This document shows, piece by piece, positions 24,794-36,597 of a stretch of DNA of 64,000 bases (within the stretch, counting starts at the first letter, position 1; each line of letters opens with the position of its first letter). The position numbers and the translations under genes are program-made. The stretch lies in the NCBI GenBank assembly GCA_030386875.1, contig CM059568.1, positions 23,802,120 to 23,866,119 of the forward strand, in the 5' to 3' direction. A model generated the notes under the pieces. That model did no database searches and was not told where the DNA came from. It saw only the letters and a list, made by a program, of their open reading frames with translations. This DNA comes from Morinoia aosen (Eukaryota; Arthropoda; Malacostraca; Amphipoda; Talitridae).

Positions 24794-27700
24794 GTGAGTG
24801 GAGGCTGTTGTGGGCCTGGGAACTCTTTGGTATTTAGTCGCGACCCTCGATAGTTTTCCATGAAAGCTCCAAAATACTCAATTAGCAATTATCATGTACA
24901 ATTTTATTTCTTAGCATAGCTTTTCTGTCACTAATCTGAGAAAGAATCATAATTCACTATGGGGTAGTTCACTATTCCTTCATTAAGAGTGGTGCACAAT
25001 AATCGGTAAAGAATAGAAAGTAAGTGAATAATTGAAGTAATTTTTTTCTTAACTAATGGAAGCTTGTTCGGGCAAGTAAAAATTGCTATTGACACAAATG
25101 GAAACATTTGGAGCACGATCATTTAACATCATATGCTTCAGTATGGCTCCACGAAGAGTAACTCATAATTGTAAGAAAAAGAAAAGAAATAAAAAAGTAA
25201 GTTTCCAATAAAGTAGATACAAAAATCAACTTTGTTTCTGAAATGTCTCAACATAAAGATCCTTAGATGGTAAACGCACGTGGGTATCATAATAATCCAT
25301 CTCAATGTTTATTCGGACAACTAAGAGAAAAACATAAAAATGTATTCTCATGGTCAAGATATTCTAGGTTTGATGACGGTGATAAGTACTTGCCCTGCTA
25401 AAAAATACAGAGACAGGACACATGGGTGTTTTACGTTTTTGGCAACAGCCTCTCACATTGCCATATGACCATTGGCTTCTGTGATGTCAGGGAGTTATAT
25501 GGAAAGTATAATTAGGAAAAACCATTAATTCTTTTTTCAAAACCAAACAGTCAACTATGCAGAAATTAGCGACGATTTTTCGTGCATCCTTATCAAAATA
25601 GTCCCAACAAAATATATTAATTAAATCTCTGAACTAAGTAGTGTTATAAAAGTCACACATGTAACATATTAATGCATTTCAACATGAATTCAAAAGATAA
25701 ATTTCATTTTTTGCGTCGTGTGAAGGTAACGGGAGCTGCGTGGTGGACATGACGCGCAGGAACTGGTGTTCCTACTGCCGCTACCGCAAGTGCCTCCAGT
25801 GCCGCATGGACGTCGGCGGTGCGTGAGGCGAGCAGGCTCTTACCGAAATGCGCGTTCTTACCAGTCAGACCAGTGTTGCGTTCTGATATGATGTGTATAG
25901 GTAGAGAATAGTTCTAATTCTTTATATTACTCGTTGATTATTATTATTATTATATAAGAAAGTTTTAGCCGCCCTTAACCACGAGAAAGATGTTCTAAGA
26001 GAGGAAAGAGGAAGGCAGCATTTAGTATGGAGTTGAGGGAACGCGGAATCTATGCACAAGGTGCACAGAAACAGTAAGCTAGGAAAGAAATTCATGAAAC
26101 AAGAAAAAGCTGAAGAAGAAAGTAATAGGTACTAAAAAACAGGACAGTAATGAACCGAAAAAAGATGGTCCGTAACAAAACAAAAACCTATTTTATTACA
26201 ACAACAAGGAAGCCTACCTAACCGTAAGCTCGAGCCCTCACATGGTTCCCCTGGGAGCGCTAATTCCCATAGATACAATAGTTGTATCCCCCTGAGGGGT
26301 TTTACTCGTTGAATAAAATTTAATTTTATGGGGAGAAAAATGTTTTGAAAAACACTTCAGTAGAAAGTTGGCAATGAAAGTCAATACACTTTCTTTTGAC
26401 TTGTAGCCCATAATTTGCCGTCTTGAGCCCAAAGATGTGCTTAAGAATAATTGTAAAAGAAAATACTGAAGAATTACCAGTTAATCAGTTTTTATTTACA
26501 TAGTGTCCCAGAGAAGATACCGCGTTAAAGAACCTTCTGTCTTAAAGTTATTAGTAATGTGGCGAAATACTAGATTCCAGAACATTCATAAAATTTCTAA
26601 TTTCTGCTCAAAGTGTTTCGTTGTTGAGAAGAATCTCTGGGATCCGACAGTTTTCTTGACCGTACGTTTCCAGATTTTAGCCTTTTGATAAAATTTTCTT
26701 ATAAAGCTTCCAGCTCGGTTGTGCCGTCAATGTCCTTAATTTTCTCTTGGATATTTCTCTTTAGATTCGAGATTGTGATCCGTTTTTAATGATAATTTCG
26801 CAATTAACCTCAAGGGACTCAATAAATCATTCAGAAAGACCTTTCTGCGTAAATTGAACTCCCGACTTGGCATTGTGAGCTCATGTCTTAAGTAATCTGG
26901 CACAACCATTTCTAACATTTCCCATGGAGAGACTTGAGAAAGATTTTGGTTAAAGGTTATATTTGTGTTGTAGCGAAAACGGAAGGAAAAAATTAACGAT
27001 TCTTTTCAACGAGTAAATCTTTTTACATGAAAATAAAACTCTAATCAATGTTTTAAAATATGTTTTGCTGTAACCTATTTGAATTTTGAGTTAGGAAGGT
27101 TTTTACGAGGCATCTTTTTTTATGACACATCTTCGATAATAATGATTACAACAGTAATGACTATAATGGTCATAATATTTTGGCCATTTCAAAAATTATG
27201 AAGAAAGCACTTGAGTGCCTTTTTTGGTTGCCTACACACTGTCTTGTTTTTTTTGTCGTCTTCTTGTTTAACGTAAGAACACACTAAGCTTGAGCATATA
27301 TTCTGCGTTCCCTAAAGTCCATACTGAATCGTTTCTCCTTAGTAGATTTTTTTGTTTTGTAGAGTTTATAGTTTTTCAGAAAGCTAAGAAGATAAAAAAA
27401 TAAGACATTCAATGCCTAGGTAAAATTTACTCCAGTATTTATGGTATATTTTTTACATGGAAAGGGCTGTAGTAAGGCCGGAATTTGATAGCAGGTCAGT
27501 CTCAGGTAGTAATTTGACTTGGATTAGCTAATACTAAGGCCAAATTGGGAGAAGGTTCGACTACTATTTGTAACTATTCAAGAGTAGACATGATTTATGG
27601 TGCTCCTTATATCAGCACTCCATAAAAGTAAACCAGTTGTGTATTAAATTTCAACAGTCCGTCCACTCGTCATCATTACTTGTAATTCATTTGTTTTGAA

Positions 27701-30700
27701 GATAAAACTCCTATACAAAGCAAAAGGATATCACTCTGCTTTTGAGTTATGTTTAGATGTTTTAAAAATGTTTTGACGATAATTTCTTCATTTCAACTTT
27801 TTCTTCAAGTTGACCGCAACTGCACAAAATGATTCACATTCAATCTCCTCGTTGTAAATTTTAAAGCACACAGAATACGAAAATTTTCTACTGGTGTTTT
27901 ACCAGTGAGGTAAGGCTAAGTTCATTCCCCTGCTACTGATTTGTATATTCTACGCCCCAACTTTTGCGAGCATGATCTGCCGGACCCCGGCGCACGTGTT
28001 CTGAGCGTGAAATTGCCGCTATTGGCGTGAAAGAAGCCTCATGTGTTTCTCCATTCATGGCGCTCTCGATCTCCGATACTTACAGACATGCAGCCAAACC
28101 TGCACCTGGATTGACCGTTCACGAGTGACGTACCGCCAATTTTATGGCTACATAGATTGTTCAAGGATAATTATGGCTCTGCTTTTTGTGCAAGATTATC
28201 AGGAACCGTATTTACTCAGCCGCCCAAGGAAGTACTTTCAACGGTTTTCCAAGTATATTTAAAAAAGTAAAATAATACGATAAGTGTTTCCGGTAGACTT
28301 ATTATTTGAAAATGCCTCTAAGTAATGGTTTAATTCAATTTTTTTGCAAAGCCTATCACCATTATTGAAAGGAAAATAATTTTTTTCGAAAACCATTTTC
28401 AGCAAAGTTTCGCCCCTAAAAATTGTCGATCAAATTTGGATTCCAACAAATACAATACAAACGAAGCTTTCAAACCAAAAAATATAATAGCAGCGTACCT
28501 TTATTTTTCAATCAAAAGTTCATTTCATTGACTAATATTATTAAGGAAAAGAAACCGTTTTAATTCTATGTAACCAATTATTCACACTGAAAATTATGAA
28601 AAAGACCAATTTCGTGGGGAAATAAAATTAGCCGATTACGGCAAAGAAATTATTCGCTTTTAAAACATTTTAGCGTACGAAGAAATAAAACATAAATACA
28701 TTAAAAAGCAACACAAAGTAAATTACAAGGAATTAATTTACTTCAGATATTTATTTTTCCATTGCGTATTTCGTATTCCAAAAACGTAGAAGTCAAACCA
28801 GCGCAGAAAAAAAGAAAACCCGCATTGACGCATCGTATGGCATGACTCCCGCATATCCGGTGCACACACCTGCAGTAGCTCTTGATGTAGACCCGCGTAT
28901 AGATATTAGATTATGCTGGGTGCTGTGTAATATATGATGCAGAGATTTTACTCATGTCCTGAAAATGCAAAATAAAACGATTTTCAGGAATGATGAAAAC
29001 CTCAAAACTCCTTTGTTTTCGGAAAATGATGCCCTAAAATAATTTTAGATTCCCGTAGGAATAGGCTTACGATGCAGCCAACGAATGAAATCTAACTTCT
29101 TGGGCAGGCTGTTGGCGCTCGCTTTAGGCTATTCCTACAGGAATCTAAAATTATTTCAGGTTATCATTTTTCGAAAACGAAGAAGTTTTGAGGTTTTTGT
29201 CACTCGTGAAAACCGTTTTATTTGGCGTTTTTCTGTATATGGGTAACGTATGTGCATTGAATTACACAACACCATGTATAAGTTAGTTTTAGCGTCCCTA
29301 ACCACGACAACCGTGTTCCAAAATGAGGGAAAAAGAAGTCATCATTTAGTATGGAATATTGTGAACGGAGAGCCTATGTATAAGGTGTGTCCCACACAAA
29401 ATCCTTTGTGCATAGAAAGAGCATGTTCAGAAATAACTCAAAGCAAATAAATTAAAGCTGAAGTAGTGGTAAGTGCTGAAAGCACGACAGTAGTTAACTG
29501 AAAAAAATAGTCATCAACAAAATAAAATAAAAAACTATTCGATTTCAACAAAAAAGTTTACCTAACCATAAGCTTAGGCCCTCACATCTTCCTCCAAGGA
29601 GCTGTAATTTATATAGATACAAAAGTAATATCGCCAGAGAGGAGCCACACAGATACTGCGGCGGGCGTCTGCAGTGAGCATGAGAAGGAAAGCCGACTTC
29701 TGGCCTCACTTTACTCAGGTGCCTCGAAGTCTCTTCATTCAAAAGATGGAAAAAATGAAAAATATTTTTACTGATATTTTTAGTCGTATTCGAGGTTGTT
29801 GTGTAGCGATGATTGAACCCTTTCGGCGAATAGATTTCTATGTCCTGGGGCGCAATGTACGGAAAGGAAAAAATAATTGGCAATCCTTGCTCAGGAAATA
29901 CTTCTAATTTTTCATTATCTAAAATTTCTCACGTAACATCCTCTGGATTCTAAAACTACTAAGGTTTGTACAAACAATCACAATAGCAGTTTGACAATGA
30001 CGGTAATTTCACAATAGTTAATTATGGTAAATTTTCACAATCCTCATAACTCTCGTCAACATGAGTGTTTCTAAATCCCCTTTCGCTTTTACTTTCTATT
30101 ATTTGGAATGAACGTCTTCTTCGACTTCATTATTTGAATCTTGAAAGCCTTTTCACACATTAATACTGTGGGATCATTTTCGTCATGAAGAATGAATTTC
30201 CTGAAATGTGCGCTGATGTGCGTGAACCACTAGTTGCAACTCACTCAATATTTGAGGGAGATTCTTTGCAGAATCTCTGCTAAAACATCTAACAGAGGCA
30301 AAGGTAACTCGAAGCACGTGTCACCTCAGCTTAACTCACGGAGTCGACGAGTTATTAAGCCAGTTCGTTCATGAGAGCAATATTCATTTACGTAACTGAC
30401 GCATTAAAGAAGTTTTATCGGGTAGTGATATTCAACTTCGTTGGCTAATAATTGAATGGATTGCTATATTTTTAGAGAGAAAAACTGACCAAACTTTCTT
30501 TCGTCAACAGCTGTACAAGAAGAAAGGGGTCCTAGAACAAGAAAGCAAAAGAAGAGCAACCGTTCTTGGGTGAAAAATTCAGAGCGCAGGGAAAACACGG
30601 AGGCAACATTGGTGCGGTCACCGAGCGCGGGTCTAGAGTTCCAAACGAAGTACTCCATCGACCACGAAAACCTTAAAGAAAACGAAAAGAAAGAATTTAC

Positions 30701-31094
30701 TAAGCTAAAACGGAGTCACAAGCGTTTCTCAAGTGAAGCAGTTCAGGTGTCAGACACAAAAAGTACGCCTCGGCAGGGAAGGATGGTGCCTTCCAGCCAA
30801 TATATACCAAGCTCAGTTATGAATTTCGGAAACATCGATTACCGTAGTGGGCTTGAGTTCAGCACGATTGACAAACTTCTGCAAGAGCGTCAGTCCACTT
30901 TAGATCCAACGCATCCCCAGTTATTACCGGGACTTGCAAGCCCAAGTGCCCTGCGGTATCTCCCAGTCTGCAAGCCAGCCTTTCACTGGTCTCCTCTGCA
31001 TGCTTTGTACTCTCAAACCGTGATGCCCTTCATTCCTTACTGCTTCTTGCAGTCCGTCCCAACATTCAATAGCGAGGCGTTTTGCCGATTCTAA
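24650..31094 (+). CDS. NR2E-group nuclear receptor, HR83/PNR-like (DNA-binding domain and C-terminal tail; N-terminus not found)
   Basis: Three exons join in phase: 24650-24793, 25726-25818 and 30511-31094. The first two encode both C4 zinc fingers: C-x2-C-x13-C-x2-C, then C-x5-C-x9-C-x2-C. The P-box is [10 protein letters not shown], with the extra Cys typical of HR83/PNR-like receptors. The third exon continues straight into AVQEERGPR, the A-box characteristic of the NR2E group, which strongly supports the splice. Such proteins are nuclear transcription factors that bind hormone-response-type DNA sites. After the A-box come about 185 residues, first Lys/Arg/Ser-rich and then Pro/Leu-rich, to a TAA at 31092. 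I see no canonical ligand-binding domain. Either the receptor is truncated or this exon is alternatively terminal. The N-terminus probably needs an upstream exon, since TTTCCAG precedes 24650; an in-frame ATG at 24631 is the alternative. Confidence 0.8.
25726..25818 (+). CDS. Receptor exon with the second zinc finger
   Basis: Starts after GTGTGAAG and ends at a GTGCGTGAG donor in phase 1. It encodes [20 protein letters not shown], then [10 protein letters not shown], completing the second finger and its helix. Confidence 0.85.
25938..26301 (-). repeat. SINE-like retroposon, copy A
   Basis: A copy of the roughly 365-bp family described under copy E, sitting in the receptor intron 25819-30510. 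Perfect 11-bp target duplications TTACTCGTTGA lie at 25927-25937 and 26302-26312. On the minus strand it starts in the CCCCTCAGGGG hairpin and ends with an (AAT)n tail, which is the ATT run at 25938-25956 on the plus strand. Confidence 0.7.
28962..29230. repeat. Long inverted repeat (fold-back element or MITE)
   Basis: Arms 28962-29066 and 29126-29230 are inverted copies with about a dozen mismatches by eye, separated by about 60 nt. Shared landmarks are AAATAAAACG, GAAAACCTCAAAAC, AATGAT and AATAATTTTAGATTCC. There is no coding content. It lies in a receptor intron, so it would be transcribed as a hairpin in the pre-mRNA. Confidence 0.65.
29275..29643 (-). repeat. SINE-like retroposon, copy B (diverged)
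   Basis: Matches the same family (AGCGTCCCTAACCACG near the left end, CCCTCACATCTTCC near the right end) but is more diverged than the other copies. I could not read clear target duplications. It lies in the intron before the receptor's A-box exon. Confidence 0.5.
30511..31094 (+). CDS. Receptor A-box exon and C-terminal tail
   Basis: Acceptor TTTCGTCAACAG. The first codons complete the sequence [16 protein letters not shown]. The frame then stays open for 194 codons to TAA in AT-rich surroundings. The tail has a basic segment, then [15 protein letters not shown], then a Pro/Leu/aromatic-rich end. An AATAAA at 31109-31114 is only about 15 nt past the stop. Confidence 0.75.
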
Positions 31095-31114
31095 CTGCAC
31101 CGCAGAAAATAAAA

Positions 31115-33475
31115 ATTGTCGACACCCGAATTGAAATCACCAATGATTACGTTTATCAGAAGTAATGAATAGATGGTCCGCATTTGATTCCTTTGAGAAA
31201 TCATACAAGGCAATGTTTTCGACGGTAGTAGTTCGGTAGCATGCTTTAGATATTCTTAAGAATATGAAGTCGAGGCCAATAAAGACAGTGGAGTAATACA
31301 TCCGCCATAAAAACCCATGCGCCAAAACTGTTTAGGAAATACTGGTGAGGATAGTACAATTTTGTTTTAACGACTCGAGTCACGCTACACTTACAAAGGA
31401 ACCGGAAACTGCAAATAAAAAAATGTGTTTCAGGGCAGTCAAACACAGAGAGATCATCAGTTCTTTATTGAGGAGCAGGAGGCCGGAGAAGATTATAAGA
31501 GGACTACCAATAACCTGAGCAAACGCGCACGTCAAATTCAATTAGCTTCACTGTAAGTTCACTCAGAAAATTACCTTCGTCACAGCGCAAAAGCATTACG
31601 CAGCTCGATTCTGCACCAACGCGCATTATGCAGACCATTTTGAGTTGATAAACGCATAAAACGGAGCGTTTTAATTTCTCCAACGTGGTTTAATCTATAA
31701 AAATTAAGGAAAGCAGGACCTTTAGCAAGTCTGTTCATTAATTAGCATAACACGGGGAATGTGAAAAAAAAAACAATCTGCTCAGCTAAAGCCAGCTTTG
31801 TGCTCGGCCTCTTACTGCCGAGACAAACGACCAACTCGGGGTTACAAACTTGACATCTCATAATCGACCGTAATTTTACTTCACCGCGCACCAATACTTT
31901 TGGCGAAAAATAGAAATTATATTTTGAACATCGTTATAAATAAAAATTTAGCTTTCAACAAAGTGGTGATGCAGTGAAGTTAAAAGTAAAAATTTAGCTT
32001 TTAACAAAGTATAAATGCAGGGAATATATAGAACTTTTTTGATCCATTGCGGCCGATAACTCAGCTGAACGTGACTGCTCGTTAATACATTATCATCAGC
32101 AAAGAAAATAAAAACTTCAAAATTCACTGGAAGCTTAAATTATACACGATGACGGAGTTATTTTTACAAGTGAATCACGAATGGAGTTAAGAGAAAAGCT
32201 CTACAAGTGGAACAAGAATTAATTACCAATAAGCATTCTCAGTTAAATTCAAGTGATCGACCTAAATTCTTTCACGACCGTCACTTCGTATTCCCTAATC
32301 CTTCACTAGTGTGGGTCGCTTTTCAACTAATGTCGGGCTGACATTCGACACTGGAACATCCAGCATGACAGACAACAGAACGTGAGGCGTCCCTGTAGCA
32401 AATACTGCCTATTTTTTACGAATCTTTATCACAAGTTCAACAAGAACGTGCAGCAATCAGCTCTCACATGGATTTCCGAATCTAGTCCACCAAATGACTC
32501 CGTTTAATCATGAGTGAGGGTAGAGTAATCAGGAATATCTCTCCACCTACATTATAGAACGCGTCGAGAAGATATCGTGTGAATCTCCAACCCTTTCATG
32601 GCATGTAACATGAATCGAAAGCGTCAATCGACAGCGCACGTAAAGAAAGGAGGCAATTTTGACCGCGTTTAACCAATACGAAAAAGATGACAATTCGGAA
32701 GTTTTGAATATTGGTATCGTAGCTAGCGAAGTTATACAAAAACTCCCCACGTGTACCCAAAGCTCAAGGCTATTCAACCTACAGAGCAAAGCACATTTAT
32801 AGAGATACCTAGGTGTTGGGTGCGACAAAGAAGCCGTTGAGAAACATTATAGACCTCACAGATGGGATAACACGTGTTACACTCGGCACCTCACTTAGCA
32901 GCATCTCTGTTCGCGCTATTAATACATAGAGATGGAACATTTAAACCTTCCTCCACAGGAGGAACAACACAATTCATGAAACTCATCAGCATTAATCCAC
33001 AATAGGATTTCCCACCCATATTATCCGTAATAGGACTAGCATACCAAACTTACACAAACACTACTTAATGAAATTTGTTCTAATCATACTGAAGTAAAAT
33101 CTCTCTATCCCTAACAGCATACTTAGTACACGGTCAGACACCAAACCTGCACAGCAAAAACAAGCAGATAATAAAAAGAACCTTCACATCGTAACGTTCC
33201 ATCACTTCAGCTTTGACAATCAACAAATCAAAAGAAGCATCGAGTCGAGGTCGAGACCTGAAGCTACCATAACTGAATTCCAGAGATTCTGTGAGCTTTT
33301 CCGAGTAACAATGAAACTTTTCATTTATTGTATACGTTTTTATCGATTAAAGTGTCATGCGCGGACGATCTAACTTTGGCACCGTTGTGTAGTAGTTAAT
33401 TAACTCGTACTTCTTTCATTTTTGAAAAACGTTATGCCAAAACGATTAAAGATAAATAAGCAGTATAGTTCAAAG
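31115..33475. other. Intergenic spacer between the receptor and the SINE cluster
   Basis: No supported gene. The only structure noticed is an imperfect direct duplication near 31940-32025: AAAAATTTAGCTTT, then CAACAAAGT or TAACAAAGT, then ATGCAG. Confidence 0.4.
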
Positions 33476-33834
33476 ATTAGATTATATGTTAGTTTAGGCC
33501 TCCTTAACAACAACAAAGGCGTTCCAAATGGAGGAAGGAGGAAGACACCATTTAGAATGGTGTTCTGGAAACGCGAAATCTATGTACAAGGCGCATTGTA
33601 ACAGGAAGTTGAAAAAGAAGTTCATGAAAAATGATAACAGTGAAGAAGAAAGCAGTAGGTGCTAAAAAACAGGACCGCAGCGAACCAAGAAAAGATGGTC
33701 CTTAACAGACTAAAAAAACATTTCATTTCAACATTAAGAATGCCTATCTAACTCTCAGCTCGTGACCTTTCGCATTTCACCCCCAAGAAGTGCTAATTCT
33801 CATAGATACAATAGTTATATCCCCCGGAGGGAGG
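33476..33834 (-). repeat. SINE-like retroposon, copy C
   Basis: Near full-length copy from AGATTAGATTATATGTTAG at the left to CCCCCGGAGGGAGG at the right. It is directly followed by a partial copy (33835-33990), so the right-hand target duplication cannot be read. Confidence 0.6.
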
Positions 33835-33990
33835 ATAGCTAAGAAACGAGATAAAAAATTAAGAAGGAAGTTACAGGTGCTGAAAAACAGGACAGCAAGA
33901 TAATCCTCAACAAAACAAAAAACATTTTGTTTCAACAAAAGGAAAGTACTTACTCTGGACCTCACATTTTCCCGCTCGGAGGTCAAAATA
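33835..33990 (-). repeat. SINE-like retroposon, partial copy adjoining copy C
   Basis: Contains only the middle and minus-strand 5' part of the family (GGTGCTGAAAAACAGGACAG through CCTCACATTTTCCC). It is joined head-to-tail to copy C in the same orientation, suggesting a partial tandem duplication or nested insertion. Confidence 0.5.
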
Positions 33991-35162
33991 ATAACTATTG
34001 AACTTTGAATCGAAGCCTAAATTTTCTCACAGGTATCGCTACTGATTTTGTTTCAGGTTACGAAACAAAGCTTGCAATGACAACTTCGATCCTTAGGGAA
34101 ATTACCCAAGAATAATCTACTATGATTGCCTCATGACGATCCAAATTTCATACTTATTCCATCAGATGATCTCCTTCAACACAAATCCTCAGGGATTAAA
34201 CTTCAAGCCCATCAACGTTGACTCCACAACCGTAAAAATTCTTTAGGCATAAATTTCCGTTTCTTGACAAGATTGGCAAGAAAATATGGATGATATTTCA
34301 GCCATTAAATAGAGGCGAAATACTGACGCTGAAACGAGGAGGATCGTGAGATATCACTACTTGCCGGCACAGCACAACGCTCATAACACTTTTCCTATGA
34401 AGACGAGGCATGCCGATAGCAAGAAAACTATTCAACCTTTATGCCCGTGGGGTCTTATAATCCTCAAATGAGCAAGATGTATTCGCTTTAACTCTCTAGT
34501 CCCCTTTAGGACATTATTCAGTCGGCATGAAAAATATATCACAATCTATTTTAAGGTTTGAAAACGTATCCAAATTTTTAACTGTATTGTCAAGTTTTCA
34601 GCTCACTGAAATTGAGCCATTTTTACAGTAAAAATAAAAAAATTATCAAAACAGCAAGCTGTTACGTATAGATTGACTTTTTATACATCACGAAGTGAGT
34701 TGTTATGCATATATTGACAACTTTATCACAATTTTTGCCACGAAAATAGATCGATTTCTACCGGCAGAAAGATTTAGAAAAAGAAAGAAAAACCTGAATG
34801 AGGTTTTAAATCTTCAAATAATAGTGAAACCTTGAAAGTCAATATTTAACTCAATAGGAACCTAGTCTGCTTACAACCCCTTTATATGCCAAAAAAGTAA
34901 TAGCAGAAAGAATGAACAGCCATGCGTTTTTTCTCCGAACAGTCACATTGAGCAACAGTTAAAAACTAACCAAGTAGCGCAAAGTATAAGCCGATAGCGC
35001 GCAAACAGAGTCTGACGCGCCCCAGTGAAGCACACATGTTGTACGCGATGTTTCACGTGTAGGATGAGAGCTCTGGTAGCCTTAATGTTCTATGAATACA
35101 TTGTGCTCTCATCTGAAGCGTTTTATCAGACCAAACTGAGCCGAAACCAACATCGACATAAT

Positions 35163-35314
35163 GAGTTAGATTAGATGTTAGTTTAAGCCTCCCTAACCGC
35201 TGAAAAAAAGAGCATTCCAAAGCGAGGAAGAAGGAAGGCACCATTTAGTAAGGAGATAGGGGAACACGGAGAGGCATGTAAGAGGCATGTAGGAGAGGTA
35301 TAGAAACAGTGAGT
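35163..35314 (-). repeat. SINE-like retroposon, copy D (5'-truncated)
   Basis: Flanked by CATCGACATAAT at 35151-35162 and 35315-35326. Only the minus-strand 3' part remains, ending in the ATCTAA tail. Truncation of the 5' end within an intact target duplication is the usual mark of LINE-driven target-primed insertion. Confidence 0.7.
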
Positions 35315-36214
35315 CATCGACATAATAACAAGTACTGATTCAGACTCCCACACTAATGGAGGACATCACAGGCAGTTGTTGCAGCCAATCCCGAGTTCAA
35401 ATGTGACAAGCAGCCAGCACATAAAAAGGAGAAATCCCATTCTCAGAACCTAACCAGAGCTGTGGTAGAATGGTGACGCACGGGGTTGTGTATAAGTAGA
35501 CGCTGTTGTACCACGGGCACGAGATCACACTATACCATAAGCAACAACTCGATGGCTAAGACCAACGCATTAAACAGAAACCAATGTATAAATATGAATA
35601 AAATCGGAAGGCCAGACAGCACTGCCCAAGAATATAGTGCTCCACAAAAAATATTACATGAGGACGAGCAAGAAATAAGATACCACTATGATGCCACTCC
35701 TAAAGCAGATGCAGCAGGCAACCACGACTCAAAAAGTCTCGGGCTCCTAGAGAAGCAGGAGACCACCTCCTGCAGCGATGTCACCAGCACCTTAGCTTTC
35801 GGCTAAAAGAAATTTTACTCATCCTAATACCACAAGTGAACTACTTTTTCAACCACCTTCTTTCACGTCCATTCTTATCTTATACATAACAATTGCACAG
35901 AATAATAAAATCTACAAGCCTTACTATAATGAATTATTGCGATCATGAAGAGGATAAAATACAGTTCAGCAAAAGTCCAGACTGTAACTCGTTGATCGGG
36001 AGTTAACGTAAATTTTAGTCACATTTAATCTCCACGTGCAATCAGCGATGCGCGGTGTTGATCTAATGAAAATGAATGTCAGGAATCTCAAATTTACGTA
36101 GATTTCAAAGTGTGAAATCTGAAACCATGGGTTATAAGGTAAGAAAAGGTTATCTCAATTATACTCCTGCCGCATCAGTAGGAAATAAGTATAAAAAGAG
36201 GTAGAACGTCTTCA

Positions 36215-36583
36215 GATTAGATTATAGATTATAGGTTAGTTTAAGCCTCCCTAACCGCTAAAAAAAAGAGCGTATCGAAGAGAGGAAGGAGGAAGGTACC
36301 ATTTAGTATGGAGATAAGGGAATGCGGAATCTATGCAGAAGGGGCATAGAAACAGTAAGTTGGGAAAAAAGTTCAGGAAACAAGCTAAAAGTTGAAGAAG
36401 AAAGTAGTAGGTGCTGAAAAACAGGACAGCAGTGAACCGAATAAAGGTGGTCATTAACATAACAAAAATAAACATTTAATTTCAACAAAAAGAAGGCCTA
36501 CCTCTCAGCTCGGGCCCTCACACATCTTCCCCCTGGGAGTGCTAATTCCCATACATACAATAATTGTATCCCCCCTGAGGGGG
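36215..36583 (-). repeat. SINE-like retroposon, copy E (reference copy)
   Basis: A full-length 369-bp copy between perfect 14-bp duplications GTAGAACGTCTTCA (36201-36214 and 36584-36597). On the minus strand it begins with a CCCCTCAGGGGGG hairpin and a short ATACAATTATTGTAT palindrome, and ends in an ATAATCTATAATCTAATC tail. It has no coding capacity. I see no convincing tRNA-type A and B boxes, so its promoter class is unclear. Confidence 0.75.
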
Positions 36584-36597
36584 GTAGAACGTCTTCA

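Larger units (their letters stand above)
26313..30510 (+). other. Rest of the long receptor intron
   Basis: Apart from the long inverted repeat and SINE copy B, I see no gene or element in this AT-rich intron. A moderately GC-rich patch at about 27940-28140 has no supported reading frame. The shorter intron 24794-25725 also looks empty. Confidence 0.4.
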
